Below are positions 36,507 through 45,878 of a stretch of DNA of 64,000 nt, piece after piece. Under the pieces are notes generated by a model that searched no databases, was not told where the DNA came from, and worked only from the letters and a program-made list of their open reading frames with translations. The translations under genes and the position numbers were made by a program. Origin of the DNA: Rhodopirellula bahusiensis (GTDB lineage Bacteria; Planctomycetota; Planctomycetia; Pirellulales; Pirellulaceae). The DNA is taken from assembly GCF_002727185.1 (NCBI RefSeq), contig NZ_NIZW01000002.1, forward strand, positions 1 through 64,000. The letters run 5' to 3'. The stretch's first letter is position 1; the number at the start of each line of letters is the position of its first letter.

Positions 36507-39500
36507 ATGTCCGAAATTCCAACTCGATTCGAACACGGCGAAGAAGCCGACAAAATTGCTCAGGCCTGGGCCGATGCCAAGTGTTCACACGCTGATCCTG
36601 AATCCAGCAAGCCTCCGTTTTCGGTGGTGATCCCGCCGCCCAACGTGACCGGTGCGTTGCACTTGGGGCACGGGCTGAATAACACGTTGCAAGACATTGT
36701 GGTTCGTCGCAAACGCATGCAGGGGTTTGAAACGCTGTGGATGCCGGGGACGGATCACGCCGGGATCGCGACGCAAGCGGTGGTGGAACGCCGATTGAAA
36801 GAACAAGAGAACAAAACGCGACACGACCTTGGTCGCGAAGCGTTGGTGGATCGCATCTGGCAATGGAAGGACCAATACGAAGAACGCATTCTCGGCCAAC
36901 TCAAACGAATGGGCACCAGTTGCGATTGGGAACGCCTGCGATTCACGCTCGATCCCATTTGTGCGGCCGCGGTTCGCGCAACGTTCTTTGACTTGTTCGG
37001 CAAACGTCGAATCTACCGCGGCAAGCGTTTGGTGAACTGGGACACGTTTTTGCAGACCGCGGTCAGCGACGACGAAGTGTTCAACGAGACCAAGAAGGGG
37101 CACTTCTATCACTTCCGGTACCCAGTCATTGATCCAAAGGCGGGCGAGCCTGAGTTCGTGACCATCGCGACGACGCGTCCCGAGACGATGCTGGGTGACA
37201 CGGCGGTGGCGGTGCATCCCGATCCTGCCGCGGCGCTCGACGCGGTCGAAGCCGGAATTCGCGAAAAGTTGAGCGACGCGAATGAGAAGGAAAAGGTGGA
37301 CTTAGACAAACAACTCGAGGCGTTGCAGCAACGTCGCGAGGAGCGTTTGCCGGAGCTGATCAAATTGCGTGACATGGCCGCTGATGGTCGCAAGTTGATG
37401 CTGCCGTTGGTGGATCGCGAAATTGATTTGGTGGCGGATGAGTGGGCCAAGCCGGAAATGGGAAGCGGTTGCGTGAAGATCACTCCCGCGCATGATCCAA
37501 ACGATTACGAGGTGGGGATTCGCCAAGACCTGCCGATGATCAACATCCTGAATTCGGATGGAACGCTGAACGGCGAAGGCGGCCAGTTCGCTGGCCTGAC
37601 GATTCCAAAGGCTCGCAAGGCCGTGGTGGCCGCGTTGGAAGAATTGGGATTGATGGGCGACATCGAAGATCGCGAGATTGAGTTGCCTCACAGCGATCGC
37701 AGCAAGACCCCGATTGAGCCCTACTTGGCCGATCAATGGTTCGTGGCGATGGATGAACTGGCTCAATCCGCGATGGATGCGGTCAGCGATGAACGCGTTC
37801 AGATTTTTCCGTCTCGATATCGCAAGGGATACCTGGATTGGCTCAGCGAGAAACGCGATTGGCCAGTCAGTCGGCAATTGTGGTGGGGACACCGCATTCC
37901 GATTTGGTCGGTGGGCGGTTTGTCACAAACGCAAGCCAACGAGCTTTCCAGCGATTTGGAAAAACTGGCGGAACGGCATCCAGATCAAATCGCACAGCGG
38001 ATCGATTCCGATGGAGTCGACGTGTCGGGCGAACCGACCAAAGCGGTTTTCGTTTGCATTCGCAGCGAAGACGAAACGGTGGAAGCCGATGTGGAAGCGT
38101 TGGGATTGCAACAAGACCCGGACGTGCTGGACACGTGGTTCAGTTCAGCGCTTTGGCCGCATAGCACGCTGGGTTGGCCAGCCCAAACACCGGAGCTGGC
38201 GAAGTTTTATCCCACGGCAACATTGATCACGTCTCGCGACATTTTGACGTTGTGGGTCGCTCGGATGGTGTTGATGGGCCTGAACAATGTGGGCGAGGTT
38301 CCGTTCAGCGAAGTGTTCATTCACCCGAAGATCTTGGATGGTCTCGGTGAGACGATGAGCAAATCCAAAGGCAACGGCGTGGACCCGATCGATGTGATCG
38401 ACAAGTTTGGTCCCGATGCTTTGCGGTTCGGTCTGGCTCGTTTGGCAACCGAAACCCAAGATGTTCGGATGCCGGTCCAGTACGAGTGCCCATCGTGCGA
38501 GAAGTTGATCGATCAAACGAAGAAGAATCGAGCGCTGCCGTCGATGGATTGCCCCGCGTGCGGCAAATCTTTCTCGACCCAGTGGGCCGAAACGGACGCC
38601 GATAAAGCGTTGCCAAAGGCCGCGGTGGTGAGCGAGCGTTTTGAGACGGCTCGCAACTTCGTGAACAAACTTTGGAACGCGTCGCGTTTCGTGATGATGA
38701 ACTTGGATGGCTTCGAACCGACTTCGCTCGACGTGGCTTCGTTGCCAATCGAGGACCGTTGGTTGCTTTCTCGCTTGTCGACGGTGACGCAAACCGTTGG
38801 CGATGCGATCGAACGCTACCAGTTCGGCGAGGCCGCTCGCGTGTTGTACGACTTCGCTTGGGACGAGTTCTGCAGTTTCTACGTTGAGATCGCAAAGCCT
38901 CGGCTGTCGGATGATTCCCAGCGCCAGATCGCTCAGAACGTGATCGCTCATGGTTTGGATCAGTTGCTTCGTTTGTTGCATCCGATCATGCCGTTCGTGA
39001 CGGAATCGGTATGGAGCCACCTGGGCCAGATCGCTCCTAAACGCGGTGTGCCCGAACCGTTGGAAGTGGGACCGTTTGTGATGACGGCGAGCTTCCCGGT
39101 GGCTGATGAGTCACACCATGATTCGCAGATCGAACGTCAGTTCAGTGAGTTCCAGCAGATCGTGGCTGCGATTCGGCAGATCCGCGCCAGCCAAAACATC
39201 GCTCCGAAAGAAACGGTGCCCGCTGCGATTCGTTGCAGTGAATCCTCGCAAGAGTTGCTGCAACCGATGACGGCGTACTTCGAAGCGTTGGCAGGAGCCG
39301 AGGTGCAATCGCTCGGTCCGGACACGACCGCATTCGAAACCGATGCTCACTTGGCTTTGCCCGATGTGGACGTCGACGTGCACGTGGACTTGGAGAAATT
39401 CATTGACGTGGATGCCGAACTGGCGCGTCTGGAAAAACTTCAGGGGCAGCTGACGGGGCAAATCACGGGCAAACAGAACAAACTTTCGAATGAAAGCTTT

Positions 39501-39614
39501 GTCAGCCGGGCTCCGGCCGATATTGTGCAAAAGGAACGCGAATCGCTGGCAGGACTGCAAACGCAGCTGGAAGCGGTCGCCAAAGACATTTTGAAACTGC
39601 AATCGAAGAAGTAA
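36507..39614 (+). CDS. valS: Valyl-tRNA synthetase
   Basis: Class I synthetase, 1035 residues. The HIGH-type motif is HLGHG at 52-56 and the KMSKS-type motif is TMSKS at 616-620. The editing domain includes TTRPETMLGDTAVAVHP. An anticodon-binding domain (NFVNKLWNASRFV) and a C-terminal coiled coil (LARLEKLQGQLTGQITGKQNKL) follow. An insertion between KMSKS and the anticodon domain carries two Cys pairs, Cys661/664 and Cys682/685, consistent with a zinc ribbon that most bacterial ValRS lack. No T-box leader is evident in the 99-base gap upstream. A ROK kinase gene begins 10 bases after the stop. Confidence 0.96.
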   Translation: MSEIPTRFEHGEEADKIAQAWADAKCSHADPESSKPPFSVVIPPPNVTGALHLGHGLNNTLQDIVVRRKRMQGFETLWMPGTDHAGIATQAVVERRLKEQENKTRHDLGREALVDRIWQWKDQYEERILGQLKRMGTSCDWERLRFTLDPICAAAVRATFFDLFGKRRIYRGKRLVNWDTFLQTAVSDDEVFNETKKGHFYHFRYPVIDPKAGEPEFVTIATTRPETMLGDTAVAVHPDPAAALDAVEAGIREKLSDANEKEKVDLDKQLEALQQRREERLPELIKLRDMAADGRKLMLPLVDREIDLVADEWAKPEMGSGCVKITPAHDPNDYEVGIRQDLPMINILNSDGTLNGEGGQFAGLTIPKARKAVVAALEELGLMGDIEDREIELPHSDRSKTPIEPYLADQWFVAMDELAQSAMDAVSDERVQIFPSRYRKGYLDWLSEKRDWPVSRQLWWGHRIPIWSVGGLSQTQANELSSDLEKLAERHPDQIAQRIDSDGVDVSGEPTKAVFVCIRSEDETVEADVEALGLQQDPDVLDTWFSSALWPHSTLGWPAQTPELAKFYPTATLITSRDILTLWVARMVLMGLNNVGEVPFSEVFIHPKILDGLGETMSKSKGNGVDPIDVIDKFGPDALRFGLARLATETQDVRMPVQYECPSCEKLIDQTKKNRALPSMDCPACGKSFSTQWAETDADKALPKAAVVSERFETARNFVNKLWNASRFVMMNLDGFEPTSLDVASLPIEDRWLLSRLSTVTQTVGDAIERYQFGEAARVLYDFAWDEFCSFYVEIAKPRLSDDSQRQIAQNVIAHGLDQLLRLLHPIMPFVTESVWSHLGQIAPKRGVPEPLEVGPFVMTASFPVADESHHDSQIERQFSEFQQIVAAIRQIRASQNIAPKETVPAAIRCSESSQELLQPMTAYFEALAGAEVQSLGPDTTAFETDAHLALPDVDVDVHVDLEKFIDVDAELARLEKLQGQLTGQITGKQNKLSNESFVSRAPADIVQKERESLAGLQTQLEAVAKDILKLQSKK

Positions 39615-39624
39615 CACAGGTGCG

Positions 39625-40692
39625 ATGGGACCGATCTTCGAACCATCCGTGGCGATCGGAGGCCGGCAACGCTCAGGCTCCTTCACCTCACCCAGTCAAC
39701 CTACGGAATTTCCCTTGAAAGATATCTGGATCGGCTTTGATCTCGGCGGCACCAAAATGCTTGCTGTTGCATACGACCATGAATTCAAAGAGCTCGGACG
39801 TCGCCGCCGCAAGACTCGCGGTCGCGAAGGATCTGACAGTGGCATCGCGCGAATTGGTTCGACCATTCAGCGGCTGCTCGACGAGAATGACTTGGATGTC
39901 GACCGCATCGCGGGGATTGGGATTGGATGTCCCGGGCCAATCGATCTGAAGAAGGGTCGGATTCTGATGACTCCCAACTTGGGATGGGACGACGTCGACA
40001 TCCAATCATTTTTGGAGAAGAAGTTTGATTGTCCAGCGACCGTTTTGAACGATGTCGATGCGGGCGTGTACGGTGAATTTTTGTTTGGGGCCGCCAAGGG
40101 CAGTCGTTGTGCGGTTGGTGTGTTCCCCGGGACCGGCATCGGTGGCGGCTGCGTGTACGAAGGTCAAATCCTTCACGGTGATGGCATCTCTTGCATGGAG
40201 ATTGGTCACACACGGATCAGCAGCGGGACGCGTGCGAGTGGCAGCAGCATGTCCGGCACATTGGAAGCCGAAGCAAGCCGTTTGACGATCGCGTCCGAAG
40301 CTGCGAAAGCCGCGTTCCGAGGCGAGGCGCCGGCGTTGTTGGAAGACGCGGGCACGGATCTGGCCGAGATTCGCAGTGGAGCCCTCGCGGATTCGATCAA
40401 GAACGGCGACAAGGCGATCAAGGCGTTGGTCGAATCCGCCAGTGTCACGGTCGGTTACGGCGTGGCCAACGTGGTCAATCTGTTATGTCCCGACACCATT
40501 ATTCTGGGCGGCGGTTTGGTCGAAGCGATGGAAGACTTGATCGTGAACACCGTTCGCAAGACGGCACGAGAAAACGTGATGCCGGTCTACAAGGATCGTT
40601 TTGAAGTCAAACCTGCCAAGCTAGGTGATGACGCGGGAGTGTTGGGTGCAGCGGCCTGGGCAAAGAAGACTTACCCGCAACCTGCCGAGTGA
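39625..40692 (+). CDS. ROK family sugar kinase (glucokinase-like) lacking the usual zinc cysteines
   Basis: ATP-dependent hexose kinase family. The phosphate-binding motif is IGFDLGGTKMLAV and the catalytic base is Asp in VLNDVDAGVYGE. The glycine-rich motif is GVFPGTGIGGGCVYEGQ, and the C-terminal nucleotide site is IILGGGLVEAME. The family motif that carries three zinc-binding cysteines (usually CxCGxxGC after the GH dipeptide) reads SGTRASGSSMSGTLEAE here, with none. The coordinates use the ATG eleven bases after valS; a TTG at 39715 would give a 325-residue protein closer to normal ROK size and may be the true start. It is probably co-transcribed with valS. Confidence 0.88.
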   Translation: MGPIFEPSVAIGGRQRSGSFTSPSQPTEFPLKDIWIGFDLGGTKMLAVAYDHEFKELGRRRRKTRGREGSDSGIARIGSTIQRLLDENDLDVDRIAGIGIGCPGPIDLKKGRILMTPNLGWDDVDIQSFLEKKFDCPATVLNDVDAGVYGEFLFGAAKGSRCAVGVFPGTGIGGGCVYEGQILHGDGISCMEIGHTRISSGTRASGSSMSGTLEAEASRLTIASEAAKAAFRGEAPALLEDAGTDLAEIRSGALADSIKNGDKAIKALVESASVTVGYGVANVVNLLCPDTIILGGGLVEAMEDLIVNTVRKTARENVMPVYKDRFEVKPAKLGDDAGVLGAAAWAKKTYPQPAE

Positions 40693-40702
40693 ACGGTGGG
40701 TG

Positions 40703-40880
40703 AGAACCGGGCCTAACGGCCGTCGGCTAATTTGTCGGGCGGAGTTTTGGTGCTGGAATTGGCCGATTGGTGTTGGCGGTGGTTTCGAGGGTGTTGGGTG
40801 CGGTAGGAACCGGGACTAACGTCCAGCGGCTGATGTGTTGGTGCGGTGCTGGAATTAGCCGATCGGCGTTAGCCGCGGTT
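40703..40880. repeat. REP cluster left of the RAYT gene
   Basis: Four hairpin copies alternate in direction: 40703-40731 (plus), 40757-40785 (minus, degenerate), 40807-40834 (plus) and 40853-40880 (minus). The first has arms GGCC/GGCC around TAAC, the third GGAC/GTCC, a compensated change. Together with 40881-41032, where no gene is seen, this fills the 340-base gap. Confidence 0.75.
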
Positions 40881-41032
40881 TTCGTGCAGGCGAACTGGAG
40901 ATGCTGGGTAAGACGCCCCGTGACGGATTCGATTGCGGTAACATGGATTCTCCTAAATTGTTGGTCCTTCTATTTTCGTTCTTGCGGAAACGTTGACGCT
41001 GTCGGGATCGGGAATGACACGCGAGGCGAGCT

Positions 41033-41515
41033 ATGCACGTCGAGCCACTCGCGTGCTTCATCACCTTCACGGTGTATGGAACTTTCTTGCAGGGTGACGC
41101 ACGGTGGTGGCGGTGTCGAGAAAGTGGGACACGTCCGCCACAGCCGCTCCTTCAGCAATGGCACCGAAATCGGTTGAATCACGAGGTGGTACTGCTCGAT
41201 CCTTTCCAGCGACAGGCAGTCGAAGTCGAAGCCAAGCGGCTGGCGGCGTTTCGTGATTGGAAACTGTGGTGCGTCAACGCACGATCCAACCATGTGCATG
41301 TTGTTGTGTCGGCGCAAGGAGCGAGCGGTGCCAAGATTCGCGATCAGATCAAAGCCAACTGCACCCGAGTCCTGCGTCAGAAGTGGTCTGTTTTTGTTGA
41401 CCGTCCAGTCTGGACCGTGGGCGGTGATTGGAAGTGCATTCAGACGGAAGACGAATTGGAACAGGTTGTGGTTTACGTTCGCGAGGCTCAGGATCGAAAA
41501 GAGCGAGATGGCTGA
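41033..41515 (+). CDS. REP-associated tyrosine transposase (RAYT, IS200-like)
   Basis: Single-strand DNA transposase-like protein of the Y1/HUH group, 160 residues. The HUH motif is His87-x-His89 in SNHVHVVVSA and the nucleophile is probably Tyr148 in VVVYVREAQD. The N terminus (FITFTVYGTFLQGDARWW) is typical of the branch that ends near this length. The protein looks complete, without frameshift. It is flanked by clusters of TAAC-loop REP hairpins, its likely DNA target. No tnpB or accessory gene is present. Similar genes in Enterobacteriaceae and Pseudomonas are domesticated rather than freely transposing. Confidence 0.85.
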   Translation: MHVEPLACFITFTVYGTFLQGDARWWRCRESGTRPPQPLLQQWHRNRLNHEVVLLDPFQRQAVEVEAKRLAAFRDWKLWCVNARSNHVHVVVSAQGASGAKIRDQIKANCTRVLRQKWSVFVDRPVWTVGGDWKCIQTEDELEQVVVYVREAQDRKERDG

Positions 41516-41579
41516 GTGGTGGCGGAGGAGAGTGACGTTTTGCGGAAGAGGAATGGGGTGTTGGGTAGGGAGTGCTGTG

Positions 41580-41677
41580 AGAACCGGGCCTAACGGCCGT
41601 CGGCTAATTTGTTGGGGCGGGATGGAGTTGGCGGTGGTGGGTGCGCTGATAACCGGGACTAACGTCCGGCGGCTGAT
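41580..41677 (+). repeat. REP cluster right of the RAYT gene
   Basis: Full copies at 41580-41608 (arms GGCC/GGCC) and 41650-41677 (arms GGAC/GTCC) face the same way. A worn minus-strand remnant (GGAGTTGGCGGTGG) lies at about 41624. The order of arm types repeats that of the left cluster, suggesting duplication of a paired module. Confidence 0.75.
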
Positions 41678-41687
41678 GTTTGGGGGA

Positions 41688-42977
41688 TCAGGCGTCGTCG
41701 AGGGATGCGGCGAGGGGGAACAGCAGGCTGATCAGGGCTGTGAAGATCATGGTGATGCCGGAGGCGAGCATCGCGCCGGACATTCCGATGGCACCAGCTG
41801 TTTGACCCCAAACGAACGATCCGAGCGACATCGATCCGGCCATCATCGTCAGGTAGCAGCCCATGCCTCGGGCTCGCAAACGACGCGGCAACGTGATTTG
41901 GGCGGTGGCGTTGAGCGTCGTGAGTGTCGCCATCCAACCACAGCCCATCAGCAACGTTGCGGCCAACAAAATGGGCCACGCGGGTTCGGCGCTCAGCGCC
42001 AACATACCAATCGCGTAGAGCGTCATGGCGGCGGCGATCGTGCGATCGGAGCCCAGTCGAGATCGTACGCGAGGTAGCATCGACGCACCGAGGACGGCGC
42101 CGACTCCAATCATGGCGACCAGAATGCCAAATCCTTGTGCACCCCAGCCCAAGGCGGTTTTGGCGTACAGCGGCATCAGGGACCACAACGCACTGCCCGG
42201 CAAGACGAACAGGACCACGCCCAACATGACGTGACGCATCGTTCGTTTCCACACAACGTAGCGAATGCCCTGTCGCATCGAGGAAAAGAATGATCTGCCG
42301 CGACTGGTTTCAGTCGTGTTGCGTTTCCAACGGATCAGCACCGTCAACACGCCGGCAAACGAGATTGCGTTGATTGCGAATGTGCTCCAGATGCCCAGCA
42401 GTGCGATCAGGATGCCTCCGATGGCCGGGCCGACGGCGCGCGCGAGGTTGAAGCTGATACTGCCCAAACCCACGGCGCGACTGATTTGCCAACGTGGAAC
42501 CAATTCGGGAATTGCGGATTGCCACGTCGGCACGTGAACGACCATGCCCAGTCCGATCACGAAGGTCATTGCGAGAAGACCCCACGCCGTGATGACTCCG
42601 GTGGCAGTGCTGACGGCCAGCATCGCGGTGACGATCAGCAGGATCGATTGCGTTCCGATCAGCAAATGGCGTTTGTCGATTCGGTCGGCGAGCACGCCAG
42701 CGGGAATGGCTAGAAAGACAATCGGCAATGCCATCGAGGTGCGAACGGCGGCGACCATTTCGGGTGTCGCGTCCAAGGTCGTCATCAGCCAACCGGCACC
42801 GACCTCGTGGATCCACGTTCCCAAATTGGACGCCAGGGATGCGATCCAAAACAGCCGAAACATCGGTTGTCGCAGCGGCTCCCAAGCGGATCGACCCTTC
42901 GTCGGCGATCGCTGTCCTGCGTCAACAACGACGGAGGCGTAGGGCGAAGCGATCGAGCGGGGCGAATTCGAGGACAT
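41688..42977 (-). CDS. MFS transporter, EntS/MFS_3-like exporter
   Basis: Major facilitator with about eleven or twelve membrane helices, 429 residues. It shows FRLFWIASLASNLGTWIHEVGAGWLMTTL at helix 1 and the loop-2/3 signature FLAIPAGVLADRIDKRHLLIGTQ. Repeated Gly-rich helices in the C-terminal half (GWGAQGFGILVAMIGVGAVLGAS) follow. The subgroup exports siderophores or drugs in other bacteria; the substrate here is unknown. The gene stands alone, next to the REP cluster at its 3' end. Confidence 0.88.
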   Translation of the reverse strand: MSSNSPRSIASPYASVVVDAGQRSPTKGRSAWEPLRQPMFRLFWIASLASNLGTWIHEVGAGWLMTTLDATPEMVAAVRTSMALPIVFLAIPAGVLADRIDKRHLLIGTQSILLIVTAMLAVSTATGVITAWGLLAMTFVIGLGMVVHVPTWQSAIPELVPRWQISRAVGLGSISFNLARAVGPAIGGILIALLGIWSTFAINAISFAGVLTVLIRWKRNTTETSRGRSFFSSMRQGIRYVVWKRTMRHVMLGVVLFVLPGSALWSLMPLYAKTALGWGAQGFGILVAMIGVGAVLGASMLPRVRSRLGSDRTIAAAMTLYAIGMLALSAEPAWPILLAATLLMGCGWMATLTTLNATAQITLPRRLRARGMGCYLTMMAGSMSLGSFVWGQTAGAIGMSGAMLASGITMIFTALISLLFPLAASLDDA

Positions 42978-43214
42978 GCAATATTTGGGAGGAGGAATGA
43001 TGTGATAAAGAGCTGTCGAAGCGGTTCACCGTGACGTGGTGGTCGTGCCTCGACATCCCAGGATGATTGTTTCGCCGGTGGTAATCGCGACAAAACGCAC
43101 AGACGGTCCCGCTTACGGGAACGAGGCCAGATCCGAAACGAAGGTTCGCCGCCGTGACACCCTCCATGGGGTAGCGTCCTTCAGAGGCGTTCTTCCCTGA
43201 CCTGGCACCGGCCG

Positions 43215-44069
43215 ATGATCGAGCTGACTCACTTACAAAAGCTTTATGACGATACGATCGCCGTCAAGGACGTGACGGTGTCGATCCCCGCTGGCGTGAT
43301 CTGCGGTTTGGTAGGCCCCAATGGTGCGGGGAAAACCACGACCTTGCGTTGCATGGCGGGGTTGTTGCCCGCCACTGCTGGCGAGATTCGAATCAACGGA
43401 TTTTCTCCCGATTCGGACCCGGTCCATCACAAAAGAACAATTGCGTACGTGCCCGATGATCCGCCACTGTTTGATGATCTGACGGTCGGCGAACACCTGG
43501 ACTTTGTGGCGCGGTTGTACCAAATCGAGGATCACCGAAGAACTGCGATCGATCTGCTGGAGCGATTCGAATTGCTCGGCAAATACGACGCGATGGTGAC
43601 GTCTCTTTCGCGAGGCATGCGGCAAAAGTTGGCGGTCGCATGCGCCTATTTGATACGTCCTCAAGTTCTGTTGTTGGATGAACCCTTGACGGGGCTGGAC
43701 CCGCCAGGAATACGTGTTCTGTTGCAATCGGTTCGTGAATTTGTCCGGACCGGTCGAACGGCGATCATCAGCAGTCATTTGTTGGCCATGATCGGTGACG
43801 TGTGCGATCAGGTTTGGTTGCTGCAGAATGGATTGGTGCGATACCACGGCACCACGACCGGGTTGCGAAAGCATTATCCGGAAACGAATTCCCTAGAAGA
43901 AGCGTTCTTTGCCGCCATGAAGCCGGTCTCAACGACCGCAGCAGGTGGTGCGGACAAGACCCAAATCATGTCAGCCCCGCCCGTGTTCGAATCGCCGTCC
44001 GGCGGAGCACCGCTCGATCACGTGTCCGCGAATGTGGCTGCCACAACGTCTGTGACGAATGTCTCATGA
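43215..44069 (+). CDS. ABC transporter ATPase (exporter type), paralogue 2
   Basis: ATP-binding subunit, 284 residues: Walker A GPNGAGKT, signature LSRGMRQKL, Walker B VLLLDEPLTGLDPPG and switch His in AIISSHLLAMIGD. It shares the [19 protein letters not shown] block with the ATPase at 31594. A non-conserved tail of about 40 residues (Thr/Ala/Pro-rich) follows the ATPase fold. It overlaps the permease start by four bases (ATGA at 44066-44069). Confidence 0.93.
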   Translation: MIELTHLQKLYDDTIAVKDVTVSIPAGVICGLVGPNGAGKTTTLRCMAGLLPATAGEIRINGFSPDSDPVHHKRTIAYVPDDPPLFDDLTVGEHLDFVARLYQIEDHRRTAIDLLERFELLGKYDAMVTSLSRGMRQKLAVACAYLIRPQVLLLDEPLTGLDPPGIRVLLQSVREFVRTGRTAIISSHLLAMIGDVCDQVWLLQNGLVRYHGTTTGLRKHYPETNSLEEAFFAAMKPVSTTAAGGADKTQIMSAPPVFESPSGGAPLDHVSANVAATTSVTNVS

Positions 44070-45862
44070 ACGCGCCGGGATTCACGACCGCTCGCGTTGG
44101 TAGAACGAATCGACTGATTGATTGGTTGATCCCCGACGACTCGCTCGATGGGCTGCGGTATTTATCGCGAGCCCAATTCCGTTTTCGCGTGATGCGTTTT
44201 TGGAAGCGAATGTTCTCGCCACGCCAGGCCATCGCGTCGATTCTTTTGATCGTCTTCATGGCGTTGTATCTGGTGGCCGGACTCACGCTGCTTTCACGCC
44301 GCGAAGCGAACGACCCTGAACAACTGCGTTTGTGGTTGTCTGGCGGGATGGTGTTGTACGCGCTGTATCACACCGTCAAACAGTTGTGGTCCAAGCCATC
44401 CCTGGAACCCGACGCAGTGACATGGACCGATGCCGATCGCCTTTGGTTGGGCGGCGGTCCCGTTTCGCGGCGCACGATGGTGCTGCGCGAAGCGATGTCA
44501 TCCATTCCATCAGCACTCGCCAAGACCGCGTTACTCGGTGTCGTGCTTTGGCGAGATGCCGAGTTTCTGCCGTTGCTGTTGGCAGGTGTTTGCTTGGCAC
44601 TGATCGCTTTGGAATTGATTCGCCGAGTGATCACGCACGGGATCGATGCCTTGCGTCCTGCAGAGCGGAGACTTGGATGCATGATCAGTTTGGTCGTCGG
44701 ATCGGCGATGCTGGTACAGCTAGGCGTTCAAACTTGGCAAGCAACGCCGCCCGGAAGCGATCCGGTGATTTACGTTCTATCTGCCATGTCGGAGGTCGGC
44801 CACTACGCTGGATCCGCCGCGATTCAATTCATGGCTTTTGCGTTGTTGCCAGCCGCTTCGGTCGCCGCGGCCGAACCGTGGGCGGTCTTTGGATCGTTGC
44901 CAGTGTTCATGTCGCTCGGGTTGATGACATTGATCTCCGTCGCAGTCATTTTTGTGTTGGCGGAAACACTTGTCCGTGTTGATGCGTGGTCATCTCAACG
45001 TCGAATCCGAACGGAGAGAGATCGATTGCGACTCATCGAAAGCGAAGTTGCCATCGGAGGTTCCGCCTCGATCGGTTCGTTGTCGCAACCAATGCAAGTC
45101 ACCAGGATCCAACGTTTTGGCGACTGGCTCGCGGGTTGGTTGCCCGAGCGACATCGAGGAATGTCGGGACTGGTCGTTCGGCAATTGCAGTGCGTTCGTC
45201 GCTACCTTCCGAACGTGATTGTCAGCTTCGCGATTCCGATGGTGTTGTCGCTTTCGCCGTTGTTGACGGATCAAACGACCAAGCAGTGGGTGTTTGTGAT
45301 CGGAGGCATCGCATTGAGTTCGTTGCTACTGGCACCGCCCGCCCTGCAAATTGATTTTCGTCGTGATTTGAAGCGGATGTTTTTGGTGCGTTCGCTACCG
45401 TTGGGCAATGTCGCGATGTGCGTTGGGATGCTCAGCGTTCCGGTGGCGATCACGGTGATGTTCCAGTGGAGCACGCTGGCGCTTGGAGCATGGTTTGCTG
45501 GGCCATCGAAATGGCAAACCCTTTGGTTGTTCCTCGCACTCCCGTCGCTCGCTGTCGTGACGTTCGCCATCGAGAACGCATTGTTCTTGGCGTTCCCGCA
45601 TCATGTGCACGCTCAAGGAATCGCGATGGTGATCCGGGCAAAGATCACTTTCCTTTGGAAAGGACTGATGCTGGCCGTCGCCCCGATTGGCTTGATCAGC
45701 TACGTGATGTTTTGCGAACGTGTATTGCCTACGATGTGGGTCGGCCCCGCGGCATTTGGAGGAACGTTGCTCGCAGTTTGGAGTGTCGCAGCGTTTGCCG
45801 GTTGGGTCTTGGTGCGATGCTGGAGAAGGTTCGATCCGTTGATCGATACACCGCCCGAGTGA
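44066..45862 (+). CDS. ABC exporter permease, paralogue 2
   Basis: The 598-residue membrane protein has about twelve hydrophobic segments, among them IASILLIVFMALYLVAGLTLL, LPLLLAGVCLALIALELI, LMTLISVAVIFVLAETLV and TLLAVWSVAAFAGWVLV. The ATG at 44066 overlaps the ATPase stop; a longer frame upstream runs through the ATPase gene and is rejected. The layout is that of the pair at 31594-33992. It ends 16 bases before the convergent polysaccharide-export gene. Confidence 0.85.
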   Translation: MNAPGFTTARVGRTNRLIDWLIPDDSLDGLRYLSRAQFRFRVMRFWKRMFSPRQAIASILLIVFMALYLVAGLTLLSRREANDPEQLRLWLSGGMVLYALYHTVKQLWSKPSLEPDAVTWTDADRLWLGGGPVSRRTMVLREAMSSIPSALAKTALLGVVLWRDAEFLPLLLAGVCLALIALELIRRVITHGIDALRPAERRLGCMISLVVGSAMLVQLGVQTWQATPPGSDPVIYVLSAMSEVGHYAGSAAIQFMAFALLPAASVAAAEPWAVFGSLPVFMSLGLMTLISVAVIFVLAETLVRVDAWSSQRRIRTERDRLRLIESEVAIGGSASIGSLSQPMQVTRIQRFGDWLAGWLPERHRGMSGLVVRQLQCVRRYLPNVIVSFAIPMVLSLSPLLTDQTTKQWVFVIGGIALSSLLLAPPALQIDFRRDLKRMFLVRSLPLGNVAMCVGMLSVPVAITVMFQWSTLALGAWFAGPSKWQTLWLFLALPSLAVVTFAIENALFLAFPHHVHAQGIAMVIRAKITFLWKGLMLAVAPIGLISYVMFCERVLPTMWVGPAAFGGTLLAVWSVAAFAGWVLVRCWRRFDPLIDTPPE

Positions 45863-45878
45863 GCCTGATTCCCCAACG

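Larger units (their letters stand above)
40703..41677 (+). mobile_element. RAYT gene with flanking REP clusters (REPtron-like unit)
   Basis: A single-domain Y1 transposase gene lies between two clusters of the same hairpin repeat (40703-40880 and 41580-41677). Such units disperse REP sequences in other bacteria and are usually vertically inherited, non-autonomous-looking elements without terminal inverted repeats. More copies of the same hairpin at 87-107 and 254-280 fit past dispersal. Confidence 0.65.

Noticed and set aside
41253-42077. Plus-strand open frame overlapping the RAYT gene and running into the MFS gene
   Set aside because: It is out of frame with the RAYT protein, crosses the REP cluster and is antisense to the transporter.
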